In this document: positions 7,005 to 15,420 of the stretch, piece by piece
Position numbering within the stretch: the first letter of the stretch is position 1
How the letters are laid out: every line of letters begins with the position of its first letter
Assembly: GCF_001667035.1 (NCBI RefSeq)
Contig: NZ_LZIR01000109.1
Coordinates: 1-35,152 of the forward strand
Length of the DNA stretch: 35,152 nucleotides
Source: Mycobacterium sp. 852002-51057_SCH5723018
GTDB lineage: Bacteria > Actinomycetota > Actinomycetes > Mycobacteriales > Mycobacteriaceae
Direction of reading: 5' to 3'
Translations under genes and position numbers: made by a program
The notes under the pieces: generated by a model
The model's input: only the letters and a program-made list of their open reading frames with translations
Told to the model about the DNA's origin: nothing
Databases searched by the model: none

Positions 7005-7433
7005 GTGCGTTTGGTGATCAAGGCGGCGGCGTCGGCCATTGCCGTTGCGACGCTTTGTGCCCCGGTCCAAGCCGCTGCGACACCGGCTCGGGGCATCGAA
7101 TCGGTGTTGTTGAACCAGTCATCGCTGGACGGTCGCGACTACATCACCCGCGACATCACCATCGCGCCCGGTGGCAGCACCGGCTGGCACTGGCACGACG
7201 GCGAACTGGTCGGCGTGGTCAAACAGGGCACGCTGACACATAACGCGTCCAACTGCTCGGTAGACGGCGTGTACAACGCCGGCGACGCGGTCGTCGAGCC
7301 CGCCGGCGCCGACCACGTTCACATTGGCCGCAACCTCGGCGCCGTCCCGACGATCCTGCAAGTCATCTACGTCGACCCGCCCGGCACGCCGCTCGCCGTA
7401 GACGCCCCCAACCCCGGTTGCGACTTCGACTGA
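7005..7433 (+). CDS. Secreted small cupin-domain protein
   Basis: A 142-residue protein with a Sec signal peptide (hydrophobic 7-22, likely cleavage after VQA at 23) and one cupin_2 barrel. Metal-binding histidines are visible in GWHWHDGE (H62, H64) and in the second cupin motif DHVHIG (H104, H106). Cupins of this size bind a metal and may be sensors or dioxygenases; the substrate is unknown, and export makes a role in the envelope likely. Start chosen at GTG 7005 with AGGGAGG five bases upstream; an ATG at 6990 overlapping the methyltransferase stop is possible but would place the ribosome site inside the gene. It appears to be the last gene of the SDR-methyltransferase operon. Confidence 0.8.
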   Translation: MRLVIKAAASAIAVATLCAPVQAAATPARGIESVLLNQSSLDGRDYITRDITIAPGGSTGWHWHDGELVGVVKQGTLTHNASNCSVDGVYNAGDAVVEPAGADHVHIGRNLGAVPTILQVIYVDPPGTPLAVDAPNPGCDFD

Positions 7434-7509
7434 CGAGCGACCCGGATCACCCCCGGCAACGCCTTGCCGCCAACGGCCCCGCAAACCTTGACCCATACAC
7501 TGACCCCCC

Positions 7510-8292
7510 GTGGGCATGCTCTCTGGCTTTGCGCCGTGGATCGCTTATTGGGTCCTGGTCGGTAACGTCCCGTTCGGCGTCGCCGCGCTGATCGCGCTGG
7601 CGATCGCCGTCGCCGCGCTGGCGGCTGGCGGCGCGACCGGCAAGCCGTGGCGACCCCTTCAAGCCGGGTCCGCGGCAACATTTTTGGTCTTGACGGTGCT
7701 GACCTTTGCGCTTGGCGACGCGTTCAACCAGCGGTGGCTCCTGTTGCTGAGCAACGCCGGCATCCTGCTGGTGGCGCTCGTCAGCGTGCTGGTCGGCAAG
7801 CCGTTCGTGCGGGAGTTTGCCGCGGCGGAACAGCCCGACGACGTGGTCAAGACCGAGCTGTTCGGCCGGATGGTCAGGACACTGACCTGGGTCTGGATCG
7901 CCGCGTTCGCCGGCATGACGCTGTCGGCGGCGATCCCGGTGATTGTGGACGCGAACTCCAGCATCCTGGACACGACGACACCGTTGTCGTACGTCGGTTA
8001 CTGGGCCATTCCGTTTTCGCTCTTCGGCCTGGCGGCGCTGGCGTCGCCGTGGTTGTCCGAGCGGATGCTTGCCGGGATCGAGGACGTCGCCCGGGAGACC
8101 TCGTTCGTCGCCTACGACGAGGCCACCATCGACGAGCTGTACTACCTGGCTCAGGAACACGCCAATCGCGAGGTGGGCCCCGGCAAGGAGGCCTACAACG
8201 TCAAGGTCGGGGGCATGGGCACCCCGCTGACCGGCGACGAGTCGCGAAAATCGTGGCCCTCTACCTACAAAGTGCGCGAGAAGCGGCGCTAA
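7510..8292 (+). CDS. Multi-pass membrane protein of unknown function
   Basis: About 260 residues with five or six hydrophobic segments: near 7-40 (probably two), 55-70, 76-97, 120-145 and 160-180. A hydrophilic C-terminal region of about 75 residues rich in charged residues follows and probably faces the cytoplasm. No catalytic motif is apparent and I cannot assign a family. The start is GTG 7510, or the ATG two codons later; no strong ribosome site is visible. The phytase-like lipoprotein gene starts 19 bases downstream, which suggests co-transcription and a shared envelope role, though this is only inference. Confidence 0.7.
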   Translation: MGMLSGFAPWIAYWVLVGNVPFGVAALIALAIAVAALAAGGATGKPWRPLQAGSAATFLVLTVLTFALGDAFNQRWLLLLSNAGILLVALVSVLVGKPFVREFAAAEQPDDVVKTELFGRMVRTLTWVWIAAFAGMTLSAAIPVIVDANSSILDTTTPLSYVGYWAIPFSLFGLAALASPWLSERMLAGIEDVARETSFVAYDEATIDELYYLAQEHANREVGPGKEAYNVKVGGMGTPLTGDESRKSWPSTYKVREKRR

Positions 8293-8311
8293 AAGCGCAA
8301 AGATCGGCTGC

Positions 8312-9904
8312 ATGGCAGGCGAGGCCAAACGCTGGCTGGCGGCGGGAACAGCGTTGATCACCCTGGCGGCCTGCTCGTCGGATCCGTCGCCCTCCCAATT
8401 GGCGCCACCGGCCAAGGAATTGAGCACGGGCCCCGGGAAGGTTTTGACCATCGCCCCGGGCCAGCTGCTGGCCGCCACCAATGGCGTGACGCCGGTGGCG
8501 TTCGGCAAGCCCGCCCACGGCACCATCGCTTATGGCGCTTACGGCGCGATGATCTACACGCCCGACGCCGGCTTCGCCGGCACCGACCTGCTTCCGGTCA
8601 CCGTCAGCCACGCCGTCAGGCTTTACGCCGAGGACGAGCCGCCGTTGATCATCGTCGGCGAGGTTGCCGTGCAGGCCAACGCGCACGGGTCCGCGATCGC
8701 CGCGGTGCCCGGCAGCGCCGACGAAATCTATGCCCTGGCCGACCGCGGCCCGAACGTCGACGGGCCCGCCCCGGGCGAAAAGGTGCTTCCGGTGCCGGAT
8801 TTCCACCTCCAGATCGCCAAGCTCAAACTCACCGATGGCGTGGCGACCCTGGAGCAGATCATCACGCTGAGCGGGAAGGACGGCGCACCTCTGGTGGGCG
8901 TCGGTGACCCGCGGGCCTCCACCGGCGAATCCTTTGTGGACCTCAACGGCAACCGGCTGGCACCGTCGGATCACGGGCTCGACAGCGAGGGCCTGGTCGC
9001 CATGCCCGACGGCACGTTCTGGGTGTCCGACGAGTACGGCCCGTTCATCGTCCACTTCGACGCGAGCGGCAAAGAGCTGGAACGACTTTCACCGTTCGAC
9101 GGCTCGTTGCCCACCGAGCTGTCGCTGCGGGCACCGAATCAGGGCATGGAAGGCCTGACGGTTACCCCCGACGGCAGCACCCTGGTGGGCATCATGCAGT
9201 CGGCCCTCAGCACGCCCGGATCGGTTGGCTCGTCGAAATCCGTTCCGGTCACCCGCATCCTGACCATCAACCTCGCCAACCGCGGTGACATGCACGAGTA
9301 CCTCTATCCGTTGGCCAATCCACAGCAAACGAAGGTCGCGGTGTCGGAGATCACCGCGGTGAGCGCCACGACGTTCCTGGTCGACGAGCGCGACGACGAG
9401 CCAGCGCCCAAGGGCAACAAGAAGATCTACCTCGCCGACATTTCCGGGGCCACCGACGTCGGCCCCCGCTCGACGGTGCCGGGTGCCTCCTATCGGGCCG
9501 ACGCGGGCGGCCTGCTGATCAACGGCGTTCCCATCGAGACGTTCGTCGGCATCGCTACCGACGCGGCGGCCACGGACAAACTCAAGGGCGCCGGGATCAC
9601 CCCCGCCACCAAGACGCTCAAGCTCGATCTCGGAGAGCTGGTGCGGTCGCTGTCGCCCAACGGCGACTTCTTCGGGCACGACAAGATCGAGGGAGTCCTC
9701 AGCCGCGACGGCGGCAACACCCTGATCCTCGCCAACGACAGCGACTTCGGCCTGGCCGGATTGGCTTCGGACACACCGCCTTTCCAACTCAAGCCGAAGA
9801 TGCTGCCCAACGGCACCCAAGACAGCGGCGAGATCCTCATCGTCGACACGAGCAAGCTGCCGGCGACAACTGAGTCTTTGTCGGTGCCGATCAAGGTCGG
9901 CTGA
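8312..9904 (+). CDS. Lipoprotein with esterase-like phytase-family propeller domain
   Basis: A 530-residue exported lipoprotein. The N-terminus has a short signal peptide ending in the lipobox LAAC, with lipidated Cys21. Residues about 40-110 look like an Ig-like domain (pattern YTPDAGFAGTD). The rest fits the phytase-like esterase family (PF13449), with ALADRGPN, DSEGL at 224-228 and SDEYGP near 240, and a later KIEG segment (DKIEGVLS). The propeller probably binds metal and cleaves phosphate or another ester outside the membrane; substrate not known. Its start, ATG 8312, follows the membrane-protein gene by 19 bases. Confidence 0.85.
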   Translation: MAGEAKRWLAAGTALITLAACSSDPSPSQLAPPAKELSTGPGKVLTIAPGQLLAATNGVTPVAFGKPAHGTIAYGAYGAMIYTPDAGFAGTDLLPVTVSHAVRLYAEDEPPLIIVGEVAVQANAHGSAIAAVPGSADEIYALADRGPNVDGPAPGEKVLPVPDFHLQIAKLKLTDGVATLEQIITLSGKDGAPLVGVGDPRASTGESFVDLNGNRLAPSDHGLDSEGLVAMPDGTFWVSDEYGPFIVHFDASGKELERLSPFDGSLPTELSLRAPNQGMEGLTVTPDGSTLVGIMQSALSTPGSVGSSKSVPVTRILTINLANRGDMHEYLYPLANPQQTKVAVSEITAVSATTFLVDERDDEPAPKGNKKIYLADISGATDVGPRSTVPGASYRADAGGLLINGVPIETFVGIATDAAATDKLKGAGITPATKTLKLDLGELVRSLSPNGDFFGHDKIEGVLSRDGGNTLILANDSDFGLAGLASDTPPFQLKPKMLPNGTQDSGEILIVDTSKLPATTESLSVPIKVG

Positions 9905-10022
9905 GCGCCTGACCTGCGCTCCGCTCCGCCATGGCGTGATTCGGCTACGTTGGTTCCGGCGGGGCGACCACGGACGGGCCGCATGCGCTCCGCATTTCCG
10001 CGACGAAACGAGGAGCACCGCG

Positions 10023-10778
10023 ATGAACGCGCCCAGCCCAGACGCAATCCGCGCAGAAACGATCACCATCACCGGCCACGGCGGCGACGAGATCGAGGCG
10101 TACCGAGCCAGCCCACTTGCCGAGGGGTCGCGCGGCGGCATCGTGTGGATCCACCACATGCCCGGCTACGACCGGGAGACCAAGGAGTTCGTCCGCCGCC
10201 TCGCCGACAGCGGTTACCACGTTGTGGCCCCGAACCTGTACTCCCGCGAGGCGCCCGGCGCCGCGCCCGACGACGCCGCCGCGGCGGTGCGGGCCGCCGG
10301 TGGCGTGCCCGACGACCGACTGGTCGGCGACGTGGCGGGCGCCGTCGAACACCTGCGCTCGTTGCCCGGCGCCAACGGAAGGTTCGGCGTGATCGGGCAC
10401 TGTTCGGGCGGGCGGCACGCGTACCTGGCGGCGTGCTCGTTGCGGTTCGACGCCGCGGTGGACTGCTACGGCGCATTCGTCGTCGAGGATGCACCCGAGG
10501 GCATGCCGAAGGTGATGCAGCCGATCCTGCACCTGGCGACCAACCTGAGCTGCCCGCTGCTGGGCCTGTTCGGGGCCGACGACAAGTTCCCCGCACCGCC
10601 CGCGGTGGCGACGCTGGACACCGAACTGACCAAGCTGGACAAACCGCACGAGTTTCATTCCTACGACGGCGCGGGCCACTCGTTCTTCTCCGTCGATCGG
10701 CCCGCGTACCGGCCCGAGGCGGCGGTGGACGGCTGGCGCCGCATCGACGAGTTCTTCGCCACCCATCTGAAAGGCTAG
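10023..10778 (+). CDS. Dienelactone hydrolase family alpha/beta hydrolase
   Basis: 251 residues of alpha/beta hydrolase fold. The nucleophile motif GHCSGG at 125-130 has cysteine (C127) where most hydrolases have serine, as in dienelactone hydrolase. The acid is in GADDKF (D186 or D187) and the histidine is H219 in GAGHSFF. The classic enzyme opens dienelactone in aromatic breakdown, but many mycobacterial members have other, unknown ester or lactone substrates. The start ATG 10023 has GAGGAG at 10009-10014. It is followed immediately by a DUF6295 gene and then the DUF427 gene, forming a tight three-gene operon. Confidence 0.9.
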   Translation: MNAPSPDAIRAETITITGHGGDEIEAYRASPLAEGSRGGIVWIHHMPGYDRETKEFVRRLADSGYHVVAPNLYSREAPGAAPDDAAAAVRAAGGVPDDRLVGDVAGAVEHLRSLPGANGRFGVIGHCSGGRHAYLAACSLRFDAAVDCYGAFVVEDAPEGMPKVMQPILHLATNLSCPLLGLFGADDKFPAPPAVATLDTELTKLDKPHEFHSYDGAGHSFFSVDRPAYRPEAAVDGWRRIDEFFATHLKG

Positions 10779-10790
10779 GTGTCTCAAGGC

Positions 10791-11066
10791 ATGTGCACTT
10801 ATCTCACCGAACATGTGCAGATCGACGGCAGCGGCAAGGGCGCGACGGGCTGGTTCGGCGCCAACCGCGCGACCGTGTACGTCGACCACCCCGTCCACGC
10901 GCCCTACGGCCACACGGTCAACATCGACGTCATCAACCCCGAGCTCGGCCCGGCGGCGCGTGTCGCCCTCGAACTGACCGAGGAGAGCGCCCTGGCGCTG
11001 GCCGGCGCCATCCACAAGGCGATCGCCAACGCGCCGGCCGGCCTGGCCTCGAAGGACCAGACATGA
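10791..11066 (+). CDS. DUF6295 family small protein
   Basis: About 91 residues, beginning MCTYLTEHV, with a central block DHPVHAPYGHTVNIDVINP that I recognise as the DUF6295 pattern. No known biochemical role. The usual family start is the MCTYL methionine at 10791; a GTG at 10779 placed directly after the dienelactone hydrolase stop would add four residues. Its stop overlaps the ATG of the DUF427 gene by four bases (ATGA), implying translational coupling. It may assist the enzymes on either side, but this is inferred from context only. Confidence 0.75.
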   Translation: MCTYLTEHVQIDGSGKGATGWFGANRATVYVDHPVHAPYGHTVNIDVINPELGPAARVALELTEESALALAGAIHKAIANAPAGLASKDQT

Positions 11067-11833
11067 CCGCCGAACGTGACTACCCGCAAATGGCCGCCGC
11101 CCGGGGACGTATCGAGCCCGCACCCCGCCGGGTCCGCGGCTACCTCGGCCACGAGCTGCTCTTCGACACCACCGCGGCCCGCTACGTGTGGGAAATACCT
11201 TACTACCCAGCGTATTACGTGCCGCTCACGGACGTGCGCACCGAGTTCCTGCGGGACGAGAACCACCCGCAGAAAGTGCAGCTCGGTCCGTCGCGGCTGC
11301 ACTCCCTGGTCGGCGCCGGCCAGACCCATCAATCGGCCGCCCGCGTGTTCGACGCCGATAGCGGCAGCCCGGTTGCGGGCACCGTGCGATTCGAGTGGGA
11401 CCCGTTGCGGTGGTTCGAGGAAGACGAGCCGATCTACGGCCACCCACGCAACCCGTATTCGCGGGTCGACGCCCTGCGTTCGCACCGGCATGTTCGCGTC
11501 GAACTCGAAGGAATCCTGTTGGCCGACACCGCCTCTCCGGTGCTACTGTTCGAAACCGGCTTGCCGACAAGGTATTACATCGATCCGACCGACATCGCGT
11601 TCGAGCACCTGGAACCCAGCACCACGCAGACGCTGTGCCCGTACAAGGGGGTGACGTCGGGCTACTGGTCGGTGCGGGTCGGCGAGGCATCCCATCCCGA
11701 TCTGGCGTGGACGTACCACTACCCGCTACCGGCGGTCGGCCAAATCGCCGGCCTGGTCGCCTTCTACAACGAGAAGGTCGATATCATCGTCGACGGCGCC
11801 GCTTTGCCGCGACCGCAGACCCAGTTCAGCTAA
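11063..11833 (+). CDS. DUF427 domain protein, Rv1056-like
   Basis: 256 residues with two DUF427 repeats (about 20-115 and 135-245). Each repeat has the family pattern: a region ending in YYVP or RYYIDPTDI, followed by a Cys/Tyr-Lys-Gly stretch in the second repeat (LCPYKGVTSGYW). DUF427 proteins have a small beta-barrel fold and no agreed function. Length and position match Rv1056 of M. tuberculosis, so this gene marks the point where conserved synteny with H37Rv resumes after the tRNA-linked variable region. Coupled by ATGA to the upstream DUF6295 gene. Confidence 0.85.
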   Translation: MTAERDYPQMAAARGRIEPAPRRVRGYLGHELLFDTTAARYVWEIPYYPAYYVPLTDVRTEFLRDENHPQKVQLGPSRLHSLVGAGQTHQSAARVFDADSGSPVAGTVRFEWDPLRWFEEDEPIYGHPRNPYSRVDALRSHRHVRVELEGILLADTASPVLLFETGLPTRYYIDPTDIAFEHLEPSTTQTLCPYKGVTSGYWSVRVGEASHPDLAWTYHYPLPAVGQIAGLVAFYNEKVDIIVDGAALPRPQTQFS

Positions 11834-11974
11834 CGGGTCGCGGAACGAAATCAATATTTAAAACGCCGCACACACGGCCGAAACATTTCCATTCGACGCT
11901 TCACCCGTCTACGGCGTCGTTTCGCACCGCAGCTGATTAAAGCCCGTTGGCTCGAATTGGGGTGTGTCTGAACC

Positions 11975-13387
11975 ATGTTGCCTTATCCCGATTGGCTGAA
12001 TCCCGGAGACAACGCCTGGCAGTTGGTGGCGGCGACTCTCGTCGGCCTGATGAGCATCCCCGGCATCGCCGTGCTGTACGGCGGCCTCGTGCAAAAGAAG
12101 TGGGCGGTCAACACGATGCTGATGGCCTTCACCGGTTTTTCACTGGTGCTGGTCGTATGGGTGCTCTGGGGCTTCAAGATGGGCTTCGGCGAGCCGCTGA
12201 AGCTCGGCCCGGGCATCCTGCAGTCCGCTGTCGGCATCCCGCACACCATCCTGTCCAGCAACAACCAGCAGCAAGCCGTCATCCCGCTGTTAGACGGCAC
12301 CATGCCGCCCTTCCGCTTCTCGCAGACCACGCTGGCGTACTTCCAGTTCGTCTTCGCGGCCATCACGCCGCTGCTGTTCCTCGGCAGCGTGATCGGCCGC
12401 ATGAGCTTCAAGGCGTGGCTCATCTTCGTGCCGCTGTGGTCGACCTTCGCCTATTCGGTGAACGCGTTCCTGTTGTGGGGCGGCGGCTGGTGGTCGCACG
12501 CCGGAGCGCTGGACTACAGCGGTGGGTACGTGATCCATCTCGCCGCTGGCACAACGGGTTTCGTCGCCGCCGCGGTGATAGGTCCGAGGCTGGCGCGGGA
12601 TCGGGAGCGCGCCGTGCCGAACAACCTTCCGCTGGCCGCCGTCGGCGCCGGTGTGCTGTGGTTGGGCTGGAACGGATTCAACGGCGGCGACCCGTATTTC
12701 TCGGGCGCCGACGCATCTTTGGCGGTGCTCAACACCAACCTCGCCACGGCCGTCGCGCTGCTCACTTGGGTGCTGTGGGACATCTTCGCCAGCAGGCAGC
12801 GCAAGCCGACGTTCCTGGGCGCCGTCAACGGCATGATTACCGGGCTGGTCGCCATCACCCCGGCCGCTGGCTTCGTCAACAGCTTCGGCGCGATGATCAT
12901 CGGCGTCGTCGCCTCGTCGCTGGTCTGGATGTCGTGGAACTGGCTGGGCAGGACCAGGCTGTTCAAGAAGGTCGACGACACCCTCGGCGTCTTCCACACC
13001 CATGGGGTGGCGGGCCTGTCGGGCGGGTTGCTCGTCGGCGTGCTCGCCGACCCGAAGATTGTCGAATACCTCGGCGGCAGCACGGGATCCGACGTGACCT
13101 TCTCCGGATGGCTGTGGGGTCACCATCCCAAGCAGATCCTGATCCAGGCCGGCGCCGCGGCCACGGTCATCGTCTGGGATGCGTTCGTGACGTTTGTCAT
13201 CCTGAAAGTCCTTGGCCTGTTTATGAAGTTGCGGTTGCCCGACGAGGTCCTGGAAACCGGTGACCTCGGTGTGCACGACGAAGAGGCCTACCCCGACGAA
13301 GCTCTCGTTACGGGCCGGCGGGTCGAGCCGGTAGTGGCGCGGGCCGAGACGGTGTCCACCGAGCCCGCCGAAACGGCGGGTGATTGA
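11975..13387 (+). CDS. amt: Ammonium transporter, Amt family
   Basis: 470 residues, about eleven membrane helices. It conducts ammonium/ammonia across the inner membrane, probably as a trimer. Visible Amt features are the binding-site Asp in DYSGGYVIH (D180), the twin histidines H188 and H343 (in FHTHGVAG), and the FQFVFAAIT gate helix. A hydrophilic tail follows residue 415. A PII gene lies 15 bases downstream, the standard arrangement in which uridylylated or adenylylated PII plugs or frees the channel. In M. tuberculosis the known amt-glnB-glnD operon is elsewhere (Rv2920c-Rv2918c), so this looks like a second system inserted between the Rv1056-like and Rv1057-like genes. Confidence 0.95.
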   Translation: MLPYPDWLNPGDNAWQLVAATLVGLMSIPGIAVLYGGLVQKKWAVNTMLMAFTGFSLVLVVWVLWGFKMGFGEPLKLGPGILQSAVGIPHTILSSNNQQQAVIPLLDGTMPPFRFSQTTLAYFQFVFAAITPLLFLGSVIGRMSFKAWLIFVPLWSTFAYSVNAFLLWGGGWWSHAGALDYSGGYVIHLAAGTTGFVAAAVIGPRLARDRERAVPNNLPLAAVGAGVLWLGWNGFNGGDPYFSGADASLAVLNTNLATAVALLTWVLWDIFASRQRKPTFLGAVNGMITGLVAITPAAGFVNSFGAMIIGVVASSLVWMSWNWLGRTRLFKKVDDTLGVFHTHGVAGLSGGLLVGVLADPKIVEYLGGSTGSDVTFSGWLWGHHPKQILIQAGAAATVIVWDAFVTFVILKVLGLFMKLRLPDEVLETGDLGVHDEEAYPDEALVTGRRVEPVVARAETVSTEPAETAGD

Positions 13388-13402
13388 GGCTGTGATGAAG
13401 CC

Positions 13403-13741
13403 ATGAAGCTGGTCACCGCAGTCGTCAAGCCTTTCACCCTCGACGACGTCCGGCACGCCGTGGAGGCCGTCGGTGTGCTGGGGCTGACCATCACCGAGGT
13501 CCAGGGATACGGCAGGCAACGGGGGCATACCGAGGTCTACCGTGGGGCGGAATACGCGATCGAGTTCGTGCCCAAGGTCCACATCGAGGTACTGGTCGCC
13601 GAGGAGTTTGCCGCGCGCGTCGCTGAGGCCATCATCGGCGCGGCCTGCACCGGGAAGATCGGCGACGGCAAGGTGTGGGTTTCCCCGGTAGAGAAGGTGA
13701 TCCGGATCCGGACCGGAGAACGGGACCACGACGCGCTGTAA
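13403..13741 (+). CDS. glnK: PII nitrogen-regulatory protein (GlnK/GlnB)
   Basis: 112 residues, the normal PII length. The T-loop reads GRQRGHTEVYRGAEY with the modification tyrosine Y51 conserved, and the B-loop region TGKIGDGKVWV (about 83-93) carries the ATP and 2-oxoglutarate contact residues. It senses energy and nitrogen state and gates the Amt channel encoded just upstream. No glnD (the modifying enzyme) follows, so modification, if it occurs, would depend on the enzyme encoded with the housekeeping system. The ribosome site is weak; expression is probably coupled to amt. Confidence 0.95.
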   Translation: MKLVTAVVKPFTLDDVRHAVEAVGVLGLTITEVQGYGRQRGHTEVYRGAEYAIEFVPKVHIEVLVAEEFAARVAEAIIGAACTGKIGDGKVWVSPVEKVIRIRTGERDHDAL

Positions 13742-14188
13742 CCCCCGACGGCATTTTAACCGTCAAGCGGTGCCGCGAATTGAATTGCCCGGCTGGGTAC
13801 GCGGGTAAGGCCGGATGTGACATCTGCCTCTTTCGCGAGAAATTCTAAGAACCCCTTATTTTTGAATTTTTTGGAGCGCGCGCCCGGAGGGTTAGCCGCG
13901 CTGCTCAACTTGGGTGGTGGAACCGGTGTCTGCTGTTCGCCACCCGGTCACACCCGGCGCCGTCGATGACGAGATCTTAAGCGCAGTCTGAGTTTTCGAC
14001 GTGACGCCCTCAACAGCAGTCACACGGAAATAATTTTGGGTGGAATTTCGTCGGTAAAGTTTGACGAAAGCAGTCACCTAACGGGTGCTGAAGTGCGGTT
14101 AATCCCGGGTCGCCAGTGTCGCAGCGCGTTGCCGCAGCTCTGTCGCGCCCGCGGACCGACCACGGAGACAGCAAAGGCGGTGCGCAGC
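13742..14188. other. Long gene-free region upstream of the Rv1057-like gene
   Basis: About 447 bases. It starts with a 5-bp hairpin GACGG/CCGTC at about 13746-13763, a weak terminator candidate after glnK. An AT-rich patch lies at about 13845-13870, and a SigE/SigH-like promoter candidate at 14026-14052. M. tuberculosis Rv1057 is known to respond to SigE and the MprAB and TrcRS two-component systems, so a long control region is expected. No operator was identified with confidence. An open frame continues upstream from 14189 to a TTG at 14036, so part of this could be coding. Confidence 0.45.
14026..14052 (+). promoter_or_regulatory. Candidate SigE/SigH-type promoter
   Basis: GGAA at 14026-14029 and CGTC at 14049-14052, spaced 19 bases, resemble the extracytoplasmic sigma pattern GGAA...GTT/CGTT of mycobacterial SigE and SigH. 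If used, transcription would begin near 14060, leaving a leader of about 125 bases before ATG 14189. The -10 match is imperfect. Confidence 0.3.
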
Positions 14189-15244
14189 ATGCGCGACCTG
14201 AACCACCGTGCGGGCACCCCCGATGGCGGGCCCATCGAGTTAGGGGCGGCGCCGGGATTCCCCATCGTTGCCGAGATCGCCGTGCGCAACGGTCCGATCA
14301 GCGGCATCGCCGCCACCCCGGATGGCGCCCGACTGGTCGTCACCAACCACGGCCACGACAGCGTCTCGGTGATCGATACCGACAGCTGCCGGGTCGTGGA
14401 GACGGTGGAAGGCCTTGACGAGGCCTTCGCTGTCGCCACCGGCAGCGCCGACAGCGCCCGCGCTTACGTCAGCATCGTGTCGCCGGCCTACGACTCGGTC
14501 GGGGTCATCGACCTGGTCACCAACACGGTCGTCGCGACGCACCCGCTGGCGTTCAGCGTGAGCGACCTGGCGGTCAGCCCCGACGGAAGGTACGTCTACG
14601 CCAGCCGCAACGAGGCCGGCGGCGCCGACGTCGCCGTTCTGGACACCGTGACCGGCCTGGTGGAGGCGATCGACCTGTCGACTCGTCCCGGAACCACCAC
14701 CGAATGCGTGCGCGTCAGCCCCGACGGGGCTCGCCTGTATGTCGCCACCACCAGCCCTGCCGGCGGCCGGCTCGTCATGTTGGCCAGGAGCGCAGCCCGG
14801 TGGCAACTCATCGGCACCGTCGAGATCGGGTTGCCGATCCGCGACGTCGCGCTCAGCCCCGACGGCGCGCTGGCCTACGTGGCCAGCTGCGGCCCCGACT
14901 GGGGCGCCGTGATCGACGTCGTCGACACGCGGACGGTGAAAATCACCGGCACGTACAAGATCGGCGAGCTCAGCGGCATCCTCACCGGGTTGACACTCAG
15001 CCGCGACGGCGATCGGGCCTACGTGGTCAGCGACGACAGCGTCACGGTGCTGTGCACGCTCACGCACGACGTCGTCGGCACCCTCGGAGTGGCCAATCAG
15101 CCGTCGTGCGTGCTCGAAAGCCCCAACGCGAAATACCTGTACTTCGCCGACTATTCCGGCAGGCTCACGGTGGCGCCGGTCGCCTCGATCGTCGCGCTGG
15201 GCACCGGGGCGTCGGTCCGCACGCCCGAGCCGGCGTTGGTCTAG
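14189..15244 (+). CDS. Seven-bladed YVTN/YncE-type beta-propeller protein, Rv1057-like
   Basis: About 351 residues from ATG 14189 (GTG 14180 also possible). Six or seven repeats of about 45 residues each contain the pattern SPDGxxxYV followed by a VxVxD strand, typical of YVTN propellers; no signal peptide is evident in this version. Propellers of this type are binding scaffolds; the ligand is unknown. In M. tuberculosis the homologue is a stress-responsive gene controlled by SigE, MprA and TrcR. The annotated H37Rv protein is longer, as I recall (about 393 residues). A start further upstream, down to TTG 14036, therefore remains possible here. Confidence 0.8.
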   Translation: MRDLNHRAGTPDGGPIELGAAPGFPIVAEIAVRNGPISGIAATPDGARLVVTNHGHDSVSVIDTDSCRVVETVEGLDEAFAVATGSADSARAYVSIVSPAYDSVGVIDLVTNTVVATHPLAFSVSDLAVSPDGRYVYASRNEAGGADVAVLDTVTGLVEAIDLSTRPGTTTECVRVSPDGARLYVATTSPAGGRLVMLARSAARWQLIGTVEIGLPIRDVALSPDGALAYVASCGPDWGAVIDVVDTRTVKITGTYKIGELSGILTGLTLSRDGDRAYVVSDDSVTVLCTLTHDVVGTLGVANQPSCVLESPNAKYLYFADYSGRLTVAPVASIVALGTGASVRTPEPALV

Positions 15245-15420
15245 CTTGACGACGATGCAGCCCGCGTAGCGGGTGGGCAGAAGTCGGGCGATTTGGGCCG
15301 CTGCCCGAGTAAAACGCGAATTGTCGGGGGAATCCGTTTCTCGCGGCCGCGCGCGGCGATAGCATTCGCCCGACCGCATCAGGCGGCGCTGCGCCGGGAC
15401 TCGGAAAAGGCGGTACCTCG

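Noticed and set aside
11834..11974. GlnR-like AC-n9-AC pattern before amt
   Set aside because: One copy of the loose half-site is visible (ACACGGCCGAAAC region), but the pattern is too degenerate to tell from chance.
15261..15273. Small hairpin CCCGC/GCGGG after the propeller gene
   Set aside because: Only five base pairs and no T-tract; not enough to call a terminator.
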